In this document: positions 18,120 through 26,968 of the stretch, one piece after another | Layout of the letters: each line of letters starts with the position of its first letter | Numbering within the stretch: position 1 is the first letter of the stretch | NCBI RefSeq assembly: GCF_014635565.1 | Contig: NZ_BMDB01000001.1 | Span: 620,001-684,000 of the forward strand | Reading direction: 5' to 3' | Origin: Phocicoccus schoeneichii | GTDB taxonomy: Bacteria; Bacillota; Bacilli; Staphylococcales; Salinicoccaceae | DNA length: 64,000 nt | Program-made: the position numbers and the translations under genes | The notes under the pieces: generated by a model | What the model saw: only the letters and a program-made list of their open reading frames with translations | The model's database searches: none | Told to the model about the DNA's origin: nothing

Positions 18120-18149
18120 ATTATAAAGCATTATTGAGAAATCTCAATA
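18120..18149 (-). promoter_or_regulatory. Promoter of ctaG-ctaM with overlapping palindromic operator
   Basis: On the minus strand TTGAGA and a perfect TATAAT are separated by 16 bases. The -35 element is embedded in TATTGAGA-AA-TCTCAATA (18132-18149), an eight-base perfect inverted repeat with a two-base spacer. This layout suits a dimeric repressor that blocks the promoter. I do not recognise the regulator. Confidence 0.65.
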
Positions 18150-18180
18150 GACCCTAGTTGACAATATTATTACAAATTAA

Positions 18181-18210
18181 AAAAGAGACTAGAACTTCTA
18201 GCCTCTTTTA
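18181..18210 (-). terminator. Terminator after ctaF
   Basis: Stem with arm AAAAGAG-CTAGAA and its complement (one mismatch), followed on the minus strand by T-rich sequence. It starts six bases after the ctaF stop and closes the ctaBCDEF unit. Confidence 0.78.
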
Positions 18211-18215
18211 TAGTT

Positions 18216-18557
18216 TTAGATTGGGTTACCAATCCAAACGATCATGATGAAACATACTACGAATGCAATTGCAAAATACATACCTACAAGGATGAATAGT
18301 TTCGCAAATTCATGACCTTTATCTTTCATATGCATGAAATAGTAGAATTGTAATACTACTTGTAAGAACGCTAATCCAATTACTATTGGAATAACAAAGT
18401 TCTTATCAATTTCAAGTGCAACAAGTGCAAATGCTATAAATGTTAAGAAGATCATGAGTCCGAATGAAATCATTTGGATTCTCATTTCTTTCGTACGTTC
18501 CATTCTCAGATACTTTAATTGTGATTCTGTTAACTGTTCATGATTTTGTTCAGCCAT
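18216..18557 (-). CDS. ctaF: Cytochrome c oxidase subunit IV (CtaF)
   Basis: Small integral membrane subunit of 113 residues with three hydrophobic segments (about residues 32-52, 55-75 and 85-110) and the family motif LQVVLQFYYFMHMKDKGHEF. It belongs to the Bacillus-type prokaryotic cytochrome c oxidase subunit IV family and probably helps copper-site assembly or stability. It directly abuts ctaE. Confidence 0.93.
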   Translation of the reverse strand: MAEQNHEQLTESQLKYLRMERTKEMRIQMISFGLMIFLTFIAFALVALEIDKNFVIPIVIGLAFLQVVLQFYYFMHMKDKGHEFAKLFILVGMYFAIAFVVCFIMIVWIGNPI

Positions 18558-19184
18558 CTATAACACCCCTAACAGATAAACGATAGTGAAGATGAATACC
18601 CAAACTACGTCGATGAAGTGCCAGTACAGTGAAGCTGTGTTCACTTTAGCAGCAGTATAAACAGATAATCCACGGTTTGCATTACGGATGATTAAGAGTG
18701 TAATCCAAATCAAACCGACGATAACGTGGAATCCGTGTGTACCGATTAAGAAGTAAAAGGCACTACCGAATGCACTTGATCTAAACGTATGTCCAAGTTT
18801 TACGTATTCTACGAACTCGTAAATCTCTAGTGCTAAGAATCCTGCACCTAAAAGTACAGTGATTCCTAACCATAATTGCATCTTACCAAAGTTATTATTT
18901 CTCATGTGATATACAGCGAACACTGATGTAAGTGATGATGTTAATAAGAACATCGTCATTACGAATGCAAGTTCTAGGTGATATAAATCAGCTGCTACTA
19001 AATGTTCTTGGCTTGGTACTTGGTCTTTAAGCGCTAAGTACGTTGCGAATAAACTAGCGAAAAGTACTGTTTCCCCAGCAAGGAATGTCCAGAACCCAAC
19101 AAACTTGTTGCGTCCTTCTAAAGTTGCTTTTTCTGGGTGCACTGGCCATTGTTCATTTGGTACATCGTATCTTATTTCAGCCAT
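18558..19184 (-). CDS. ctaE: Cytochrome c oxidase subunit III (CtaE)
   Basis: Polytopic subunit of 208 residues with five membrane segments. Family motifs are seen in KFVGFWTFLAGETVLFASLF with a conserved glutamate, FFLIGTHGFHVIVGLIWI-like sequence (FLIGTHGFHVIVG) and YWHFIDVVWVFIF near the C-terminus. It lacks the two extra N-terminal helices of mitochondrial subunit III, as is usual for Bacilli. Its start overlaps the ctaD stop by one base. Confidence 0.96.
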   Translation of the reverse strand: MAEIRYDVPNEQWPVHPEKATLEGRNKFVGFWTFLAGETVLFASLFATYLALKDQVPSQEHLVAADLYHLELAFVMTMFLLTSSLTSVFAVYHMRNNNFGKMQLWLGITVLLGAGFLALEIYEFVEYVKLGHTFRSSAFGSAFYFLIGTHGFHVIVGLIWITLLIIRNANRGLSVYTAAKVNTASLYWHFIDVVWVFIFTIVYLLGVL

Positions 19185-21112
19185 TATTTTGCACCTCTTT
19201 CTCTAGCTTCTAATTCTCTTAAATCAGCTTCAAGCTCTTCTTTAGGAATGTAATAACCTAAATCATCTTTCCATGATCTAACACCCATTGAAATGAATGT
19301 AATTGCTAGACCAGCGATTAACACGTATAGTGCCCATGGTTTTTCTGGTAGGTTTGCTACCGCATCGATTGCCCAAGGTTTTCCTGATGCGAAGTATAAC
19401 GCACCAAAACCAGCTACGAATAAACCAAATGAAATCATGAATGGAATGAATGAATTGTTTGGCATATGGATTGCTTCTACAGGACCTGCTGCAGGAATTG
19501 TTCCATCGCCCTCTTCTTTTTCTAACGCTAAGGCGTCAATACCACGGATAAGCGGTGTATTAGCAAAGTTGTAATATGGAGTTGGTATTGGTAATGACCA
19601 TTCTAATGTACGGCCGTCACCCCATGGGTCCGTTCCAACTTTTTCGTTTTTAACAAGTGTTTTAATAATATTAATTAATAATATGATTACCGCAATCGCC
19701 ATCAAGGCTGCGCCTATAGATGAAATCATGTTGGCAGTGTTATAACCTTGTCCGTCTAGGTATGTGAATACACGACGTGGCATACCCCATAGACCTAACC
19801 AGTGTTGGATTAGGAAAGTACAGTGGAATCCAATAAAGAAGATTACCATTTCAATCTTACCTAATTTTTCACTTAACATTGTCCCCGTTATAATTGGCCA
19901 ATAGAAGTGAAGTCCAGCGAGTAATGCGAATACTACCCCACCAACGATTACATAGTGGAAGTGAGCAACGATGAAATATGAGTCATGGTACTGGTAGTCT
20001 GCTGGCGCTGCTGCCTGCATGATACCTGTTACCCCACCCATTACGAAAGATGGGATGAATGCTAATGCATAAAGCATTGGCGTTGTGAACTCGATACTTC
20101 CGCCCCAGATAGTTGCGATCCAGTTAAAGATCTTAATACCTGTCGGTACGGCAATTGCCATTGTTGCTAAAGCAAAGATTGCGTTCGCAGTTGGTCCAAG
20201 ACCTACAGTGAACATATGGTGTGCCCATACCATGAATCCGAAGAATCCAATAAGTACTGTAGCGAATACCATTGCTGAGTAACCAAACAGTCTCTTACGA
20301 GAGAATGTTGAGAAGATCTCAGAGAATATACCGAATGCCGGTAAGATTAATACGTATACTTCTGGGTGTCCAAAGATCCAGAATAAGTGTTCCCAAATAA
20401 TTGTGTTACCACCGGCTTCTACAATAAAGAAGTTAGATCCGAACATACGGTCAAACATCAGTAAGAAGACACCGATTGTAAGTGGTGGGAATGCGAATAC
20501 GATAAGAATAGCAGCTACAAGAGTTGTCCATGTGAATAATGGCATTCTCATGTAAGTCATACCAGGAGCTCTCATCGTAATAATAGTTGTTACAAAGTTA
20601 ATACCTGAAATTAAAGTACCTGCACCTGCAATCTGTAAACCAACTGCATAGAAGTCAATACCATGACCAGGTGATGCGATAGATAGCGATGCATAGCTTG
20701 TCCAACCTGCATCTGGTGCTCCGCCTAAGAACCATGAAAGGTTAAGGAAGATACCACCAAATACGAACAACCAAACACCTAAACTGTTTAAGAATGGGAA
20801 CGCAACGTCACGTGCACCAATCTGTAACGGAACTACTGCGTTCATAAATGCAAACAGTAGTGGCATGGCAGCTAAGAATATCATCGTTGTACCGTGCATT
20901 GTAATTACTTCGTTAAACAGACCTGCTGATAAGAAGTCGTTGTTAGGTACTGCAAGCTGAGCTCTGATAAGCATCGCTTCAATACCACCTAAAGCGAAGA
21001 AGAATCCACCAGCAACCAAGTAAATAATCGCAATTTTCTTATGGTCAACTGTTGTTAAGTAATCCCATAATACTGCACCAAAGCCAGCTTTTTTACCTTT
21101 TACCTGTGCCAT
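19184..21112 (-). CDS. ctaD: Cytochrome c oxidase subunit I (CtaD)
   Basis: Catalytic heme-copper subunit of the caa3 oxidase, which reduces oxygen to water and pumps protons. The 642 residues include the heme a ligand HGTTMIFLAAMP, the CuB and cross-linked tyrosine motif WIFGHPEVYVLILPAFG, the histidine pair WAHHMFTVG, and HFHYVIVGG carrying the remaining heme ligands. The K-channel pattern is that of A1-type oxidases. The C-terminal extension of about 100 residues with two further membrane helices is typical of Bacillus-type enzymes. It shares one base with ctaC. Confidence 0.98.
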   Translation of the reverse strand: MAQVKGKKAGFGAVLWDYLTTVDHKKIAIIYLVAGGFFFALGGIEAMLIRAQLAVPNNDFLSAGLFNEVITMHGTTMIFLAAMPLLFAFMNAVVPLQIGARDVAFPFLNSLGVWLFVFGGIFLNLSWFLGGAPDAGWTSYASLSIASPGHGIDFYAVGLQIAGAGTLISGINFVTTIITMRAPGMTYMRMPLFTWTTLVAAILIVFAFPPLTIGVFLLMFDRMFGSNFFIVEAGGNTIIWEHLFWIFGHPEVYVLILPAFGIFSEIFSTFSRKRLFGYSAMVFATVLIGFFGFMVWAHHMFTVGLGPTANAIFALATMAIAVPTGIKIFNWIATIWGGSIEFTTPMLYALAFIPSFVMGGVTGIMQAAAPADYQYHDSYFIVAHFHYVIVGGVVFALLAGLHFYWPIITGTMLSEKLGKIEMVIFFIGFHCTFLIQHWLGLWGMPRRVFTYLDGQGYNTANMISSIGAALMAIAVIILLINIIKTLVKNEKVGTDPWGDGRTLEWSLPIPTPYYNFANTPLIRGIDALALEKEEGDGTIPAAGPVEAIHMPNNSFIPFMISFGLFVAGFGALYFASGKPWAIDAVANLPEKPWALYVLIAGLAITFISMGVRSWKDDLGYYIPKEELEADLRELEARERGAK

Positions 21113-22236
21113 TACTTATCTCCTCCTTCTTCGTCTTTACTTTCGCGTAATTTTGATTTGTCGCCTGTACCTTCATCAACTTTTAATGTCATGAGGTATT
21201 CTGCAACTTTTTCAATTTCTTCATCATTTAACTGATATTTACCAGTCATTTTGTTACCTGGTTTGATTGACTCAGGATCTTTGATCCAGTCAACTAAGTT
21301 TTCTTTGTTATGCTCTAAGATACCAGCAACTAGTTCACGGTCACCAAAGTTAGTTAAGTTTGGTCCCACTGCACCAGCACCAGTTGGAGTCACTGCGTGA
21401 CATCCGATACATGAGTTATTGAAGATATCTTGCCCTTCTTTTGCGTCTCCTGCGTCAGCTTGGATTGGCTCTTCAATTTGTTTCATGTCAGCTAACCATT
21501 GTTCATAGTCATCTTTTTCTAGAGCATTTACTTTGAAGTCCATTAAAGCATGTGATGGTCCACATAGCTCAGCACATTTACCGTAGAATAAACGGTCTGC
21601 ATCTTGTGCTTTGTCGTCATCAAACACTAAGAAGAAACTGTTCACACCATCAACGTTAGTGTCAAGTTTACCCCCCGCTGCTGGAATCCAGAACGAGTGT
21701 TTTACATCTGCCCCTTTAAGGTTGAAGAATACTTTCTCTCCAGTTGGAACAACTAAATCTTGAGACGTTACTACACCCTCATGCTCGTATTCAAACTCCC
21801 ACCAGTATTGGTGTGCTGTAACGTTGATAATTGTTACATCTTCGTTTGCTTCACCTTTAGCATTTACCATTTCAGTTGTGTCACCTTGTTGGAAAGTGAA
21901 ATATACTGTAGGAATTGCAAGGATGATTAGTAGAACAATCGGAATAGAAGTCCAAATAACTTCTAGTGTGTGGTTACCAGCAACTTGTTTAGGTTTGAAA
22001 TCTTCACCTAACTGGCTTCTTCTACTCTTGAATACTGCGATACTGAATGCAACTGTTACAACGACAATTACTAGTATCATGATTACGATGGAAATAACCA
22101 TCAGATTGAATTGTTGTCTCCCAACTTCACCTGCAGGCTTTAGTGTACTGAGATGATTCTCTCCACACCCTGCAAGGAACATAGTAAGAACAGACATTAA
22201 CATAATAAATTTTGTTTTTGTCCAACTGTTCTTCAT
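21112..22236 (-). CDS. ctaC: Cytochrome c oxidase subunit II with fused cytochrome c (CtaC)
   Basis: Lipoprotein subunit that receives electrons. The signal peptide ends in the lipobox FLAGC with Cys24. Two membrane helices (about residues 40-65 and 85-105) are followed by the CuA cupredoxin domain with YGKCAELCGPSHALMDF. A C-terminal cytochrome c domain carries CIGCH and a distal methionine in KPGNKMTGKY. The fused cytochrome marks the complex as caa3 rather than aa3. It has 374 residues and is the first structural gene after ctaB. Confidence 0.97.
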   Translation of the reverse strand: MKNSWTKTKFIMLMSVLTMFLAGCGENHLSTLKPAGEVGRQQFNLMVISIVIMILVIVVVTVAFSIAVFKSRRSQLGEDFKPKQVAGNHTLEVIWTSIPIVLLIILAIPTVYFTFQQGDTTEMVNAKGEANEDVTIINVTAHQYWWEFEYEHEGVVTSQDLVVPTGEKVFFNLKGADVKHSFWIPAAGGKLDTNVDGVNSFFLVFDDDKAQDADRLFYGKCAELCGPSHALMDFKVNALEKDDYEQWLADMKQIEEPIQADAGDAKEGQDIFNNSCIGCHAVTPTGAGAVGPNLTNFGDRELVAGILEHNKENLVDWIKDPESIKPGNKMTGKYQLNDEEIEKVAEYLMTLKVDEGTGDKSKLRESKDEEGGDK

Positions 22237-22267
22237 CTAATTTAACCCCACTTTCAAAAGATTATGT

Positions 22268-23179
22268 TCAGATTAATAGTCCGGCAACTATGATCATCAC
22301 ATAGAATATAAGAATGTAATTCAACGAGAAGACAAATACTCTCCCGGCATAACGATTATAGTCTTCAATAGGTTTGAACTTGTTTAGAGCAATTACGAGC
22401 CAACTTAAGTTAAGTAAGCTTGAGACTACTACAAACCAAGTTCCAAGTTCTGCCATTAAAATCGGTGTGAGAATAAGTAAAGCGATCCACATAACGATTG
22501 AATACATCGCGCGTTTATTACCTTTAACTGAAGGTAACATTGGTACTTGTGCATTGCTATACTCTTCACTTCTTCTAATTGCTAGTGCATAAAAGTGCGG
22601 TGGTTGCCAAATGAACATTACAATAAACATCGCCCACGCGAGGATATGTAAGTTTGGTTCAATAACTGCCCAACCGATCAACGGTGGTGCTGCGCCAGGC
22701 AATGCACCAATAACGGTGTTTGATACAAGATGTCGTTTAGAATATATAGAGTAGAGCACCACATATCCAAAACCTGCAAGTAATCCAATAACACCCGCCG
22801 TACTGTTAATCATGAAGAGAATAATCTCTCCGAGCACTGCCATTGAGAAACCAATTTTCAAAATGTCAGGACCTGAAAAAGTACCGTCTAAACTTGGTCT
22901 ATCTTGTTTTGAAGACATAACACTATCGATATCGCGATCGTAGTAGTTATTCAACGCACAGACACCGCCGATTAAAAGAGTTGTTGCGAGTAACATGAGT
23001 AATAACACAGGGATGGATTTAAAAAATGACTGATTATAATACATTACTGCTAAGAATCCTGCAGCAAATGCGGGAATCAAGTTCGCTTTTATAATTCCTT
23101 CTTTAATTAATACTCTGAATGCACTAATTCTTTTACTGACTGTCAGATGTTGTCTATTGCTAGACATTTCTCCATGCAT
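22268..23179 (-). CDS. ctaB: Protoheme IX farnesyltransferase (heme O synthase) CtaB
   Basis: UbiA-family prenyltransferase that adds a farnesyl group to heme B to make heme O. The aspartate-rich motif NNYYDRDIDSVMSSKQDRP (near residue 80) and the second loop YSIYSKRHLVSNTVIGALPG are typical, with about nine membrane segments. The product has 303 residues. GGGAGG lies seven bases before the ATG. It heads the ctaBCDEF unit and is divergent from ctaA, which uses its product. Confidence 0.96.
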   Translation of the reverse strand: MHGEMSSNRQHLTVSKRISAFRVLIKEGIIKANLIPAFAAGFLAVMYYNQSFFKSIPVLLLMLLATTLLIGGVCALNNYYDRDIDSVMSSKQDRPSLDGTFSGPDILKIGFSMAVLGEIILFMINSTAGVIGLLAGFGYVVLYSIYSKRHLVSNTVIGALPGAAPPLIGWAVIEPNLHILAWAMFIVMFIWQPPHFYALAIRRSEEYSNAQVPMLPSVKGNKRAMYSIVMWIALLILTPILMAELGTWFVVVSSLLNLSWLVIALNKFKPIEDYNRYAGRVFVFSLNYILIFYVMIIVAGLLI

Positions 23180-23301
23180 CTATACGCCTCCCTTCAAAGA
23201 CACTTCTCCCTTATAATGATAAAGGATATTACAAGCTTAATCTATAGTATAAGTCTAAATTTCACTAACAAAGTTCAAAGAATGTTCATTAATAGTCATT
23301 T

Positions 23302-23329
23302 TTGAACCTTTGGTTCTATTCTATACTAT
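23302..23329 (+). promoter_or_regulatory. Candidate ctaA promoter in the ctaB-ctaA divergent region
   Basis: The 300-base gap between divergent ctaB and ctaA is AT-rich and holds no gene that I can see. TTGAAC and TACTAT 16 bases apart could drive ctaA and would leave a long untranslated leader of about 145 bases. On the other strand TTGTTA and TACTAT (16 apart, near 23250-23275) could serve ctaB. Both matches are moderate. Confidence 0.4.
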
Positions 23330-23479
23330 AGTGAGTTGCCATTTACATATTGATTTTACCACAAATTTACGATTTGTTAAGTCTATTTATTAACTTTAAT
23401 GATTGCAAGAACAGTTTATTTAGTTTATATTTATTAATTGTAAAACATAAGCAACTCAGGAAACTTGGGGTGTTACATT

Positions 23480-24388
23480 TTGTATAGAAACTTGAAAATT
23501 GTCGCAGTGATAACAACCCTGATCATGATTTTCGTTCAAATCGGAGGTTCACTTGTAACGAAAACTGGTTCCGCTGAAGGGTGTGGAGATTCTTGGCCAC
23601 TCTGTCACGGACAGTTATTTCCAAAAGATTGGCCACTCGACACAATAATAGAGATTGCACACAGAGGTGTATCTGGACTAGCAATTATCTTTCTAATTTT
23701 ATTTGGTGTTATGGCATGGAGACAAATGTCACATGTACGTGAGACTAAATTTTTAGTCTATGTATCACTATCATTTATATTAATTCAATCATTAGTAGGT
23801 GCAGCTGCAGTAGTCGGTCTCTGGCACGGAGATTTTGTTCTAGCAGCACACTTTGGTATTTCACTTATTTGTTTTGCTGCAGTATTTGTACTTACATTAC
23901 TCGTCTTTCACGTCGATCAGAAATTCGATACTAAAGATTTAATTATTAAACAAACGCTTAGAAATCACACGATTGGTATTACAATTTTTATCTATTTTGT
24001 AATCTATAGTGGTGCTCTAGTAAGACATGCAGATGCGTCACTTGCATGTACATCTTGGCCTCATTGTATGCCAAATCAAATCATTCCAACGAACTTCTAT
24101 CAGTGGGTTCAGATGGGTCACAGATTTTTAGTTCTAATATTATTTGTGTGGATGGTCATTGCACTAATCCATGTATATAAGCATTACAGTAATTATAGAG
24201 TGATTAAAAATGGTTGGACAATTATGTTTGTACTGTTACTACTTCAGGTACTTACAGGAGCTCTTACTATATTTACATATGTGAATATCTTCATTGCCCT
24301 ATTCCACGCACTCTTCATCACTTTGCTGTTCGGAATGCTTTGTTACTACATCTTATTATTATCTAGAAATGAATATAGAGAAAAATAA
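23480..24388 (+). CDS. ctaA: Heme A synthase CtaA
   Basis: Eight-span membrane oxidase that converts heme O to heme A. The start is TTG with GGGGTG seven bases upstream, giving YRNLKIVAVITTLIMIFVQ; an in-frame TTG five codons earlier is less well placed. Conserved motifs include GCGDSWPLCHG (first cysteine pair), the heme ligand region IEIAHRGVSGL, HFGISLICF, a second cysteine pair CTSWPHC after GALVRHADASLA, and the ligand QMGHRFLVLI. The product has 302 residues. It is divergent from ctaB and convergent with ftsW. Confidence 0.95.
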   Translation: MYRNLKIVAVITTLIMIFVQIGGSLVTKTGSAEGCGDSWPLCHGQLFPKDWPLDTIIEIAHRGVSGLAIIFLILFGVMAWRQMSHVRETKFLVYVSLSFILIQSLVGAAAVVGLWHGDFVLAAHFGISLICFAAVFVLTLLVFHVDQKFDTKDLIIKQTLRNHTIGITIFIYFVIYSGALVRHADASLACTSWPHCMPNQIIPTNFYQWVQMGHRFLVLILFVWMVIALIHVYKHYSNYRVIKNGWTIMFVLLLLQVLTGALTIFTYVNIFIALFHALFITLLFGMLCYYILLLSRNEYREK

Positions 24389-24417
24389 GGCTTGGGGAAA
24401 TTTCCCAAGCCTTATTT
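24383..24417. terminator. Bidirectional terminator between ctaA and ftsW
   Basis: Long inverted repeat with arm AAATAAGGCTTGGG, overlapping the last codon of ctaA and the last bases of ftsW. Flanking A and T tracts allow use on both strands. Confidence 0.85.
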
Positions 24418-25609
24418 ATTTCTCTAAGCTTCTTCTATACCTTATTTCTTTTGCTGCAATTGAAAGAAGTGCTAAAGCAATCGATATACTAAGAAAACTC
24501 GATCCTCCAAAACTCATGAGAGGTAACGGCACACCAGTTAATGGTAACGCACGTGACATTCCTCCAATATTTAAGAAGCATTGAACTATTATATAAATGC
24601 CAATCCCAAATGTGATTAGTTTTAAAAATAGATCTTTAGATACTGTTGAATAATAGAAACATTTATACACTAAAAATGCATAAAGTAAGAGTACTATGAT
24701 TACTCCAACGAGACCAAATTCTTCTGCAAATACTGCAAAAATAAAATCTGTTTGTGGTTCTGGAATATAACCAAGTTTCATGATTCCATTTCCAAGTCCA
24801 GTTCCAAATAATCCACCATGTGATATTGCAATCAAGCTGTTAGATAGCTGATATCCACTACCTAACGTGTCTTGGAAGGGATGCATAAATGTCTGTATTC
24901 TGTTCATTTGATAAGTGGGTATAAAACTACCATCAAATATAATAAACGCGAGTACAAATAATGCTAAACCTATGACTACTGTTCCAACAATATAAAATGT
25001 ATATTTTCTCGGAAAGTTTAAATAAAAAAACATTCCAAAAATAATTGATAATATAATTAAACCAGTACCAAAGTCGTTATTTAATATCCAAGCACCGAGT
25101 CCTAGCATAATTCCAAAAGGCGCTAAGTGTTTCCAGTCCGTTGCTTCTAATCCATTGTGTACTTTATTTCTAAGATCATAGATATAAGCTAAATATAGAA
25201 TCGCAACAATTTTCAAGAATTCTGAACCTTGAATATTGATGAAACCAATTCTCACCCAGTTTTTCTCACCGTTAACCTCGTCACCCATCACTAATATTAA
25301 TATGAGTAAAATCACGATTCCAAAGACCATAGCAACTTGTAACCATGTTTGTTTATAAAAGCTGCTCTTCGTGAAGAAAAGCATAAACATGAACACTGTG
25401 GATCCAATAATCACATATCTTAACTGTGAATTAAAATAATATGCAGGATTGTAACCCAGGTTTGGATTTTGACCTGCACTCACCATCGTAGCGCTAAGAA
25501 TCGTGATAAGTCCAATTACTGCTAGGATGATATAGATGAGTGGTATTGTATAATCTATGTACTTATTCAGCTGCATCGTTGTCTTGCTTTTAACTTTCTT
25601 TTGTTCCAT
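24416..25609 (-). CDS. ftsW: Peptidoglycan glycosyltransferase FtsW
   Basis: SEDS-family polytopic glycosyltransferase that polymerises lipid II at the septum with its partner class B PBP. About ten membrane segments are visible. Conserved SEDS motifs include NWVRIGFINIQGSEFLKI, LNNDFGTGLIILSI with the catalytic aspartate, and SYQ-type SGYQLSNSLIAISHGGLFG. The C-terminal LPLTGVPLPLMSFGGSSFLS is diagnostic. Position after ylaN identifies it as FtsW rather than RodA. The product has 397 residues. In related bacteria pycA separates ftsW from ctaA; here they are convergent neighbours. Confidence 0.93.
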   Translation of the reverse strand: MEQKKVKSKTTMQLNKYIDYTIPLIYIILAVIGLITILSATMVSAGQNPNLGYNPAYYFNSQLRYVIIGSTVFMFMLFFTKSSFYKQTWLQVAMVFGIVILLILILVMGDEVNGEKNWVRIGFINIQGSEFLKIVAILYLAYIYDLRNKVHNGLEATDWKHLAPFGIMLGLGAWILNNDFGTGLIILSIIFGMFFYLNFPRKYTFYIVGTVVIGLALFVLAFIIFDGSFIPTYQMNRIQTFMHPFQDTLGSGYQLSNSLIAISHGGLFGTGLGNGIMKLGYIPEPQTDFIFAVFAEEFGLVGVIIVLLLYAFLVYKCFYYSTVSKDLFLKLITFGIGIYIIVQCFLNIGGMSRALPLTGVPLPLMSFGGSSFLSISIALALLSIAAKEIRYRRSLEK

Positions 25610-25648
25610 AAAAAATTCTCCAATTTAAAAAAGTCTAAAGATTATTCT

Positions 25649-25951
25649 CTAGACTCGATTTTCTTCTTTATGTTTATAGTAAGCATCATGAACTTTAGAA
25701 ACTTCTTTTTCAAGGTGTTCTAAAATCTCCTTACCTCTATCTTTATCAATGAGACCTAATCTCACAGCGAAGTTAATTTCTTTAGACAAACCAAACATTT
25801 GAGTGTCCAATACTTCTTCATATACAGGACATTGTGGCATTGTCAAATTAGCCATTTGAACTTCGATGAGTTGTACAATTCGATTCGCATCTATTTCTAG
25901 TTGTTCGTAAGCCAATCGGCTTAGAGTTTCGATGTCAGACACATGAGACAA
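25649..25951 (-). CDS. ylaN: YlaN family protein (UPF0358)
   Basis: Small cytoplasmic helical protein of 100 residues. It matches the YlaN family with [39 protein letters not shown] and [18 protein letters not shown]. YlaN is needed for normal iron homeostasis in B. subtilis and S. aureus and is reported to act with Fur. It lies just upstream of ftsW on the same strand, as in B. subtilis and S. aureus. Confidence 0.93.
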   Translation of the reverse strand: MSHVSDIETLSRLAYEQLEIDANRIVQLIEVQMANLTMPQCPVYEEVLDTQMFGLSKEINFAVRLGLIDKDRGKEILEHLEKEVSKVHDAYYKHKEENRV

Positions 25952-26085
25952 CCCCTTTCATATCTCAATTAAATATTACTCTACATGGTTTAGTTTTACA
26001 AGAGAGACCAGAAATATGAACAATAAAATATGTACAAATTCAAAAAACTGTTATACTTTAATTTGAATATGAAAGGAGCACCACA

Positions 26086-26556
26086 ATGTTACTAACAATT
26101 TCTGGAAAAGTAGAGTTTACAATCACACTAGATTCTAGTGCATGGATTTTTGATGATAGAAAATTACACCTAGATACTTTAGTATCTTCTGAAGATGAAA
26201 TCTCGTTCGAAGATAATAAAGAATGGAATAGACAAATCATTGAAGGTGATACACTACCTCCAACTTTAAAAACTGAAAAGCAATTTAAATCAACAAAACA
26301 AGAGCTTTTAGAAGGTACATTTGTAATGAATCTCTCTCCATTCCTTGAATATGCAGAACCAGAGACATTTACATATAGAATTACTCATAAAGATGGAGTA
26401 ACTGAATTACCTTATAAAGATCGATACAGTCATTATGCTCAGTTTTCAAAAGAAGGTAAACGTTTATACGACGATGGTATGATTGATATATTAATCATCG
26501 AAAACAACTTACTCCTTGAACGTTATGAATACGTGACTAAAATAGAATTTATTTAA
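26086..26556 (+). CDS. Conserved hypothetical protein, YlaL-like by position
   Basis: A 156-residue soluble protein without recognisable domains. It starts MLLTISGKVEFTITLDSSAW, is rich in acidic residues and likely beta-structured, and ends in an ERYEYVTKIEFI stretch. AAAGGAG lies upstream of the ATG. The corresponding position between ylaN and ylaH in Bacillus holds ylaL, a conserved gene of unknown function and similar length. I infer orthology from position only. It diverges from ylaN and ends at a shared terminator with the ylaH-like gene. Confidence 0.7.
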   Translation: MLLTISGKVEFTITLDSSAWIFDDRKLHLDTLVSSEDEISFEDNKEWNRQIIEGDTLPPTLKTEKQFKSTKQELLEGTFVMNLSPFLEYAEPETFTYRITHKDGVTELPYKDRYSHYAQFSKEGKRLYDDGMIDILIIENNLLLERYEYVTKIEFI

Positions 26557-26591
26557 AAAAATGCATTCCCAAATATCTGGGAATGCATTTT
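26557..26591. terminator. Bidirectional terminator between ylaL-like and ylaH-like genes
   Basis: Stem with arm AAAATGCATTCCC and its complement, between convergent genes with flanking A and T tracts. Confidence 0.85.
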
Positions 26592-26602
26592 TAGTTTGTC
26601 TA

Positions 26603-26962
26603 TTATTCACTCTTTACTTTTATCTTGCCACTTTTCTTATCTTGGTGGAGTCTAAATCTATAGATTCCCATAACCGCTGCAATAACTACCATACATTCTG
26701 CTACTGGATAAAACGCACCAAATAACGTGAGTGGTATACAGCCAATAAACATCAAAATATAGATAACAATATTTTGCCAAAGCTTAATTTTCTTTGCAAA
26801 ACCAAGCACGTACGAAAGTACAGCCAATAGATAAATTGCGATGAACAATAACCACATGCCTACTTCTGGATTTGTATCTACTCCAAACAATCTCGCAAAA
26901 AATGAAAGTCTGTTATCCAATAAATTCGCACCCGTATTCAGCAATACTTGAGGGAAAAACAA
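26603..26962 (-). CDS. ylaH: YlaH-like membrane protein
   Basis: Membrane protein of 119 residues with three hydrophobic segments (about residues 36-54, 63-81 and 83-103) and a basic cytoplasmic C-terminus RFRLHQDKKSGKIKVKSE. The FFARLFGVDTNPEVGMWLLF stretch and gene order next to typA match the YlaH-like family. The function is unknown. It lies six bases after typA, so the two are probably cotranscribed. Confidence 0.85.
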   Translation of the reverse strand: MFFPQVLLNTGANLLDNRLSFFARLFGVDTNPEVGMWLLFIAIYLLAVLSYVLGFAKKIKLWQNIVIYILMFIGCIPLTLFGAFYPVAECMVVIAAVMGIYRFRLHQDKKSGKIKVKSE

Positions 26963-26968
26963 CTAATT

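Noticed and set aside
25952-26085. Shared promoter or operator between ylaN and the ylaL-like gene
   Set aside because: A TATACT is present, but the -35 candidates are poor and no symmetrical element stands out.
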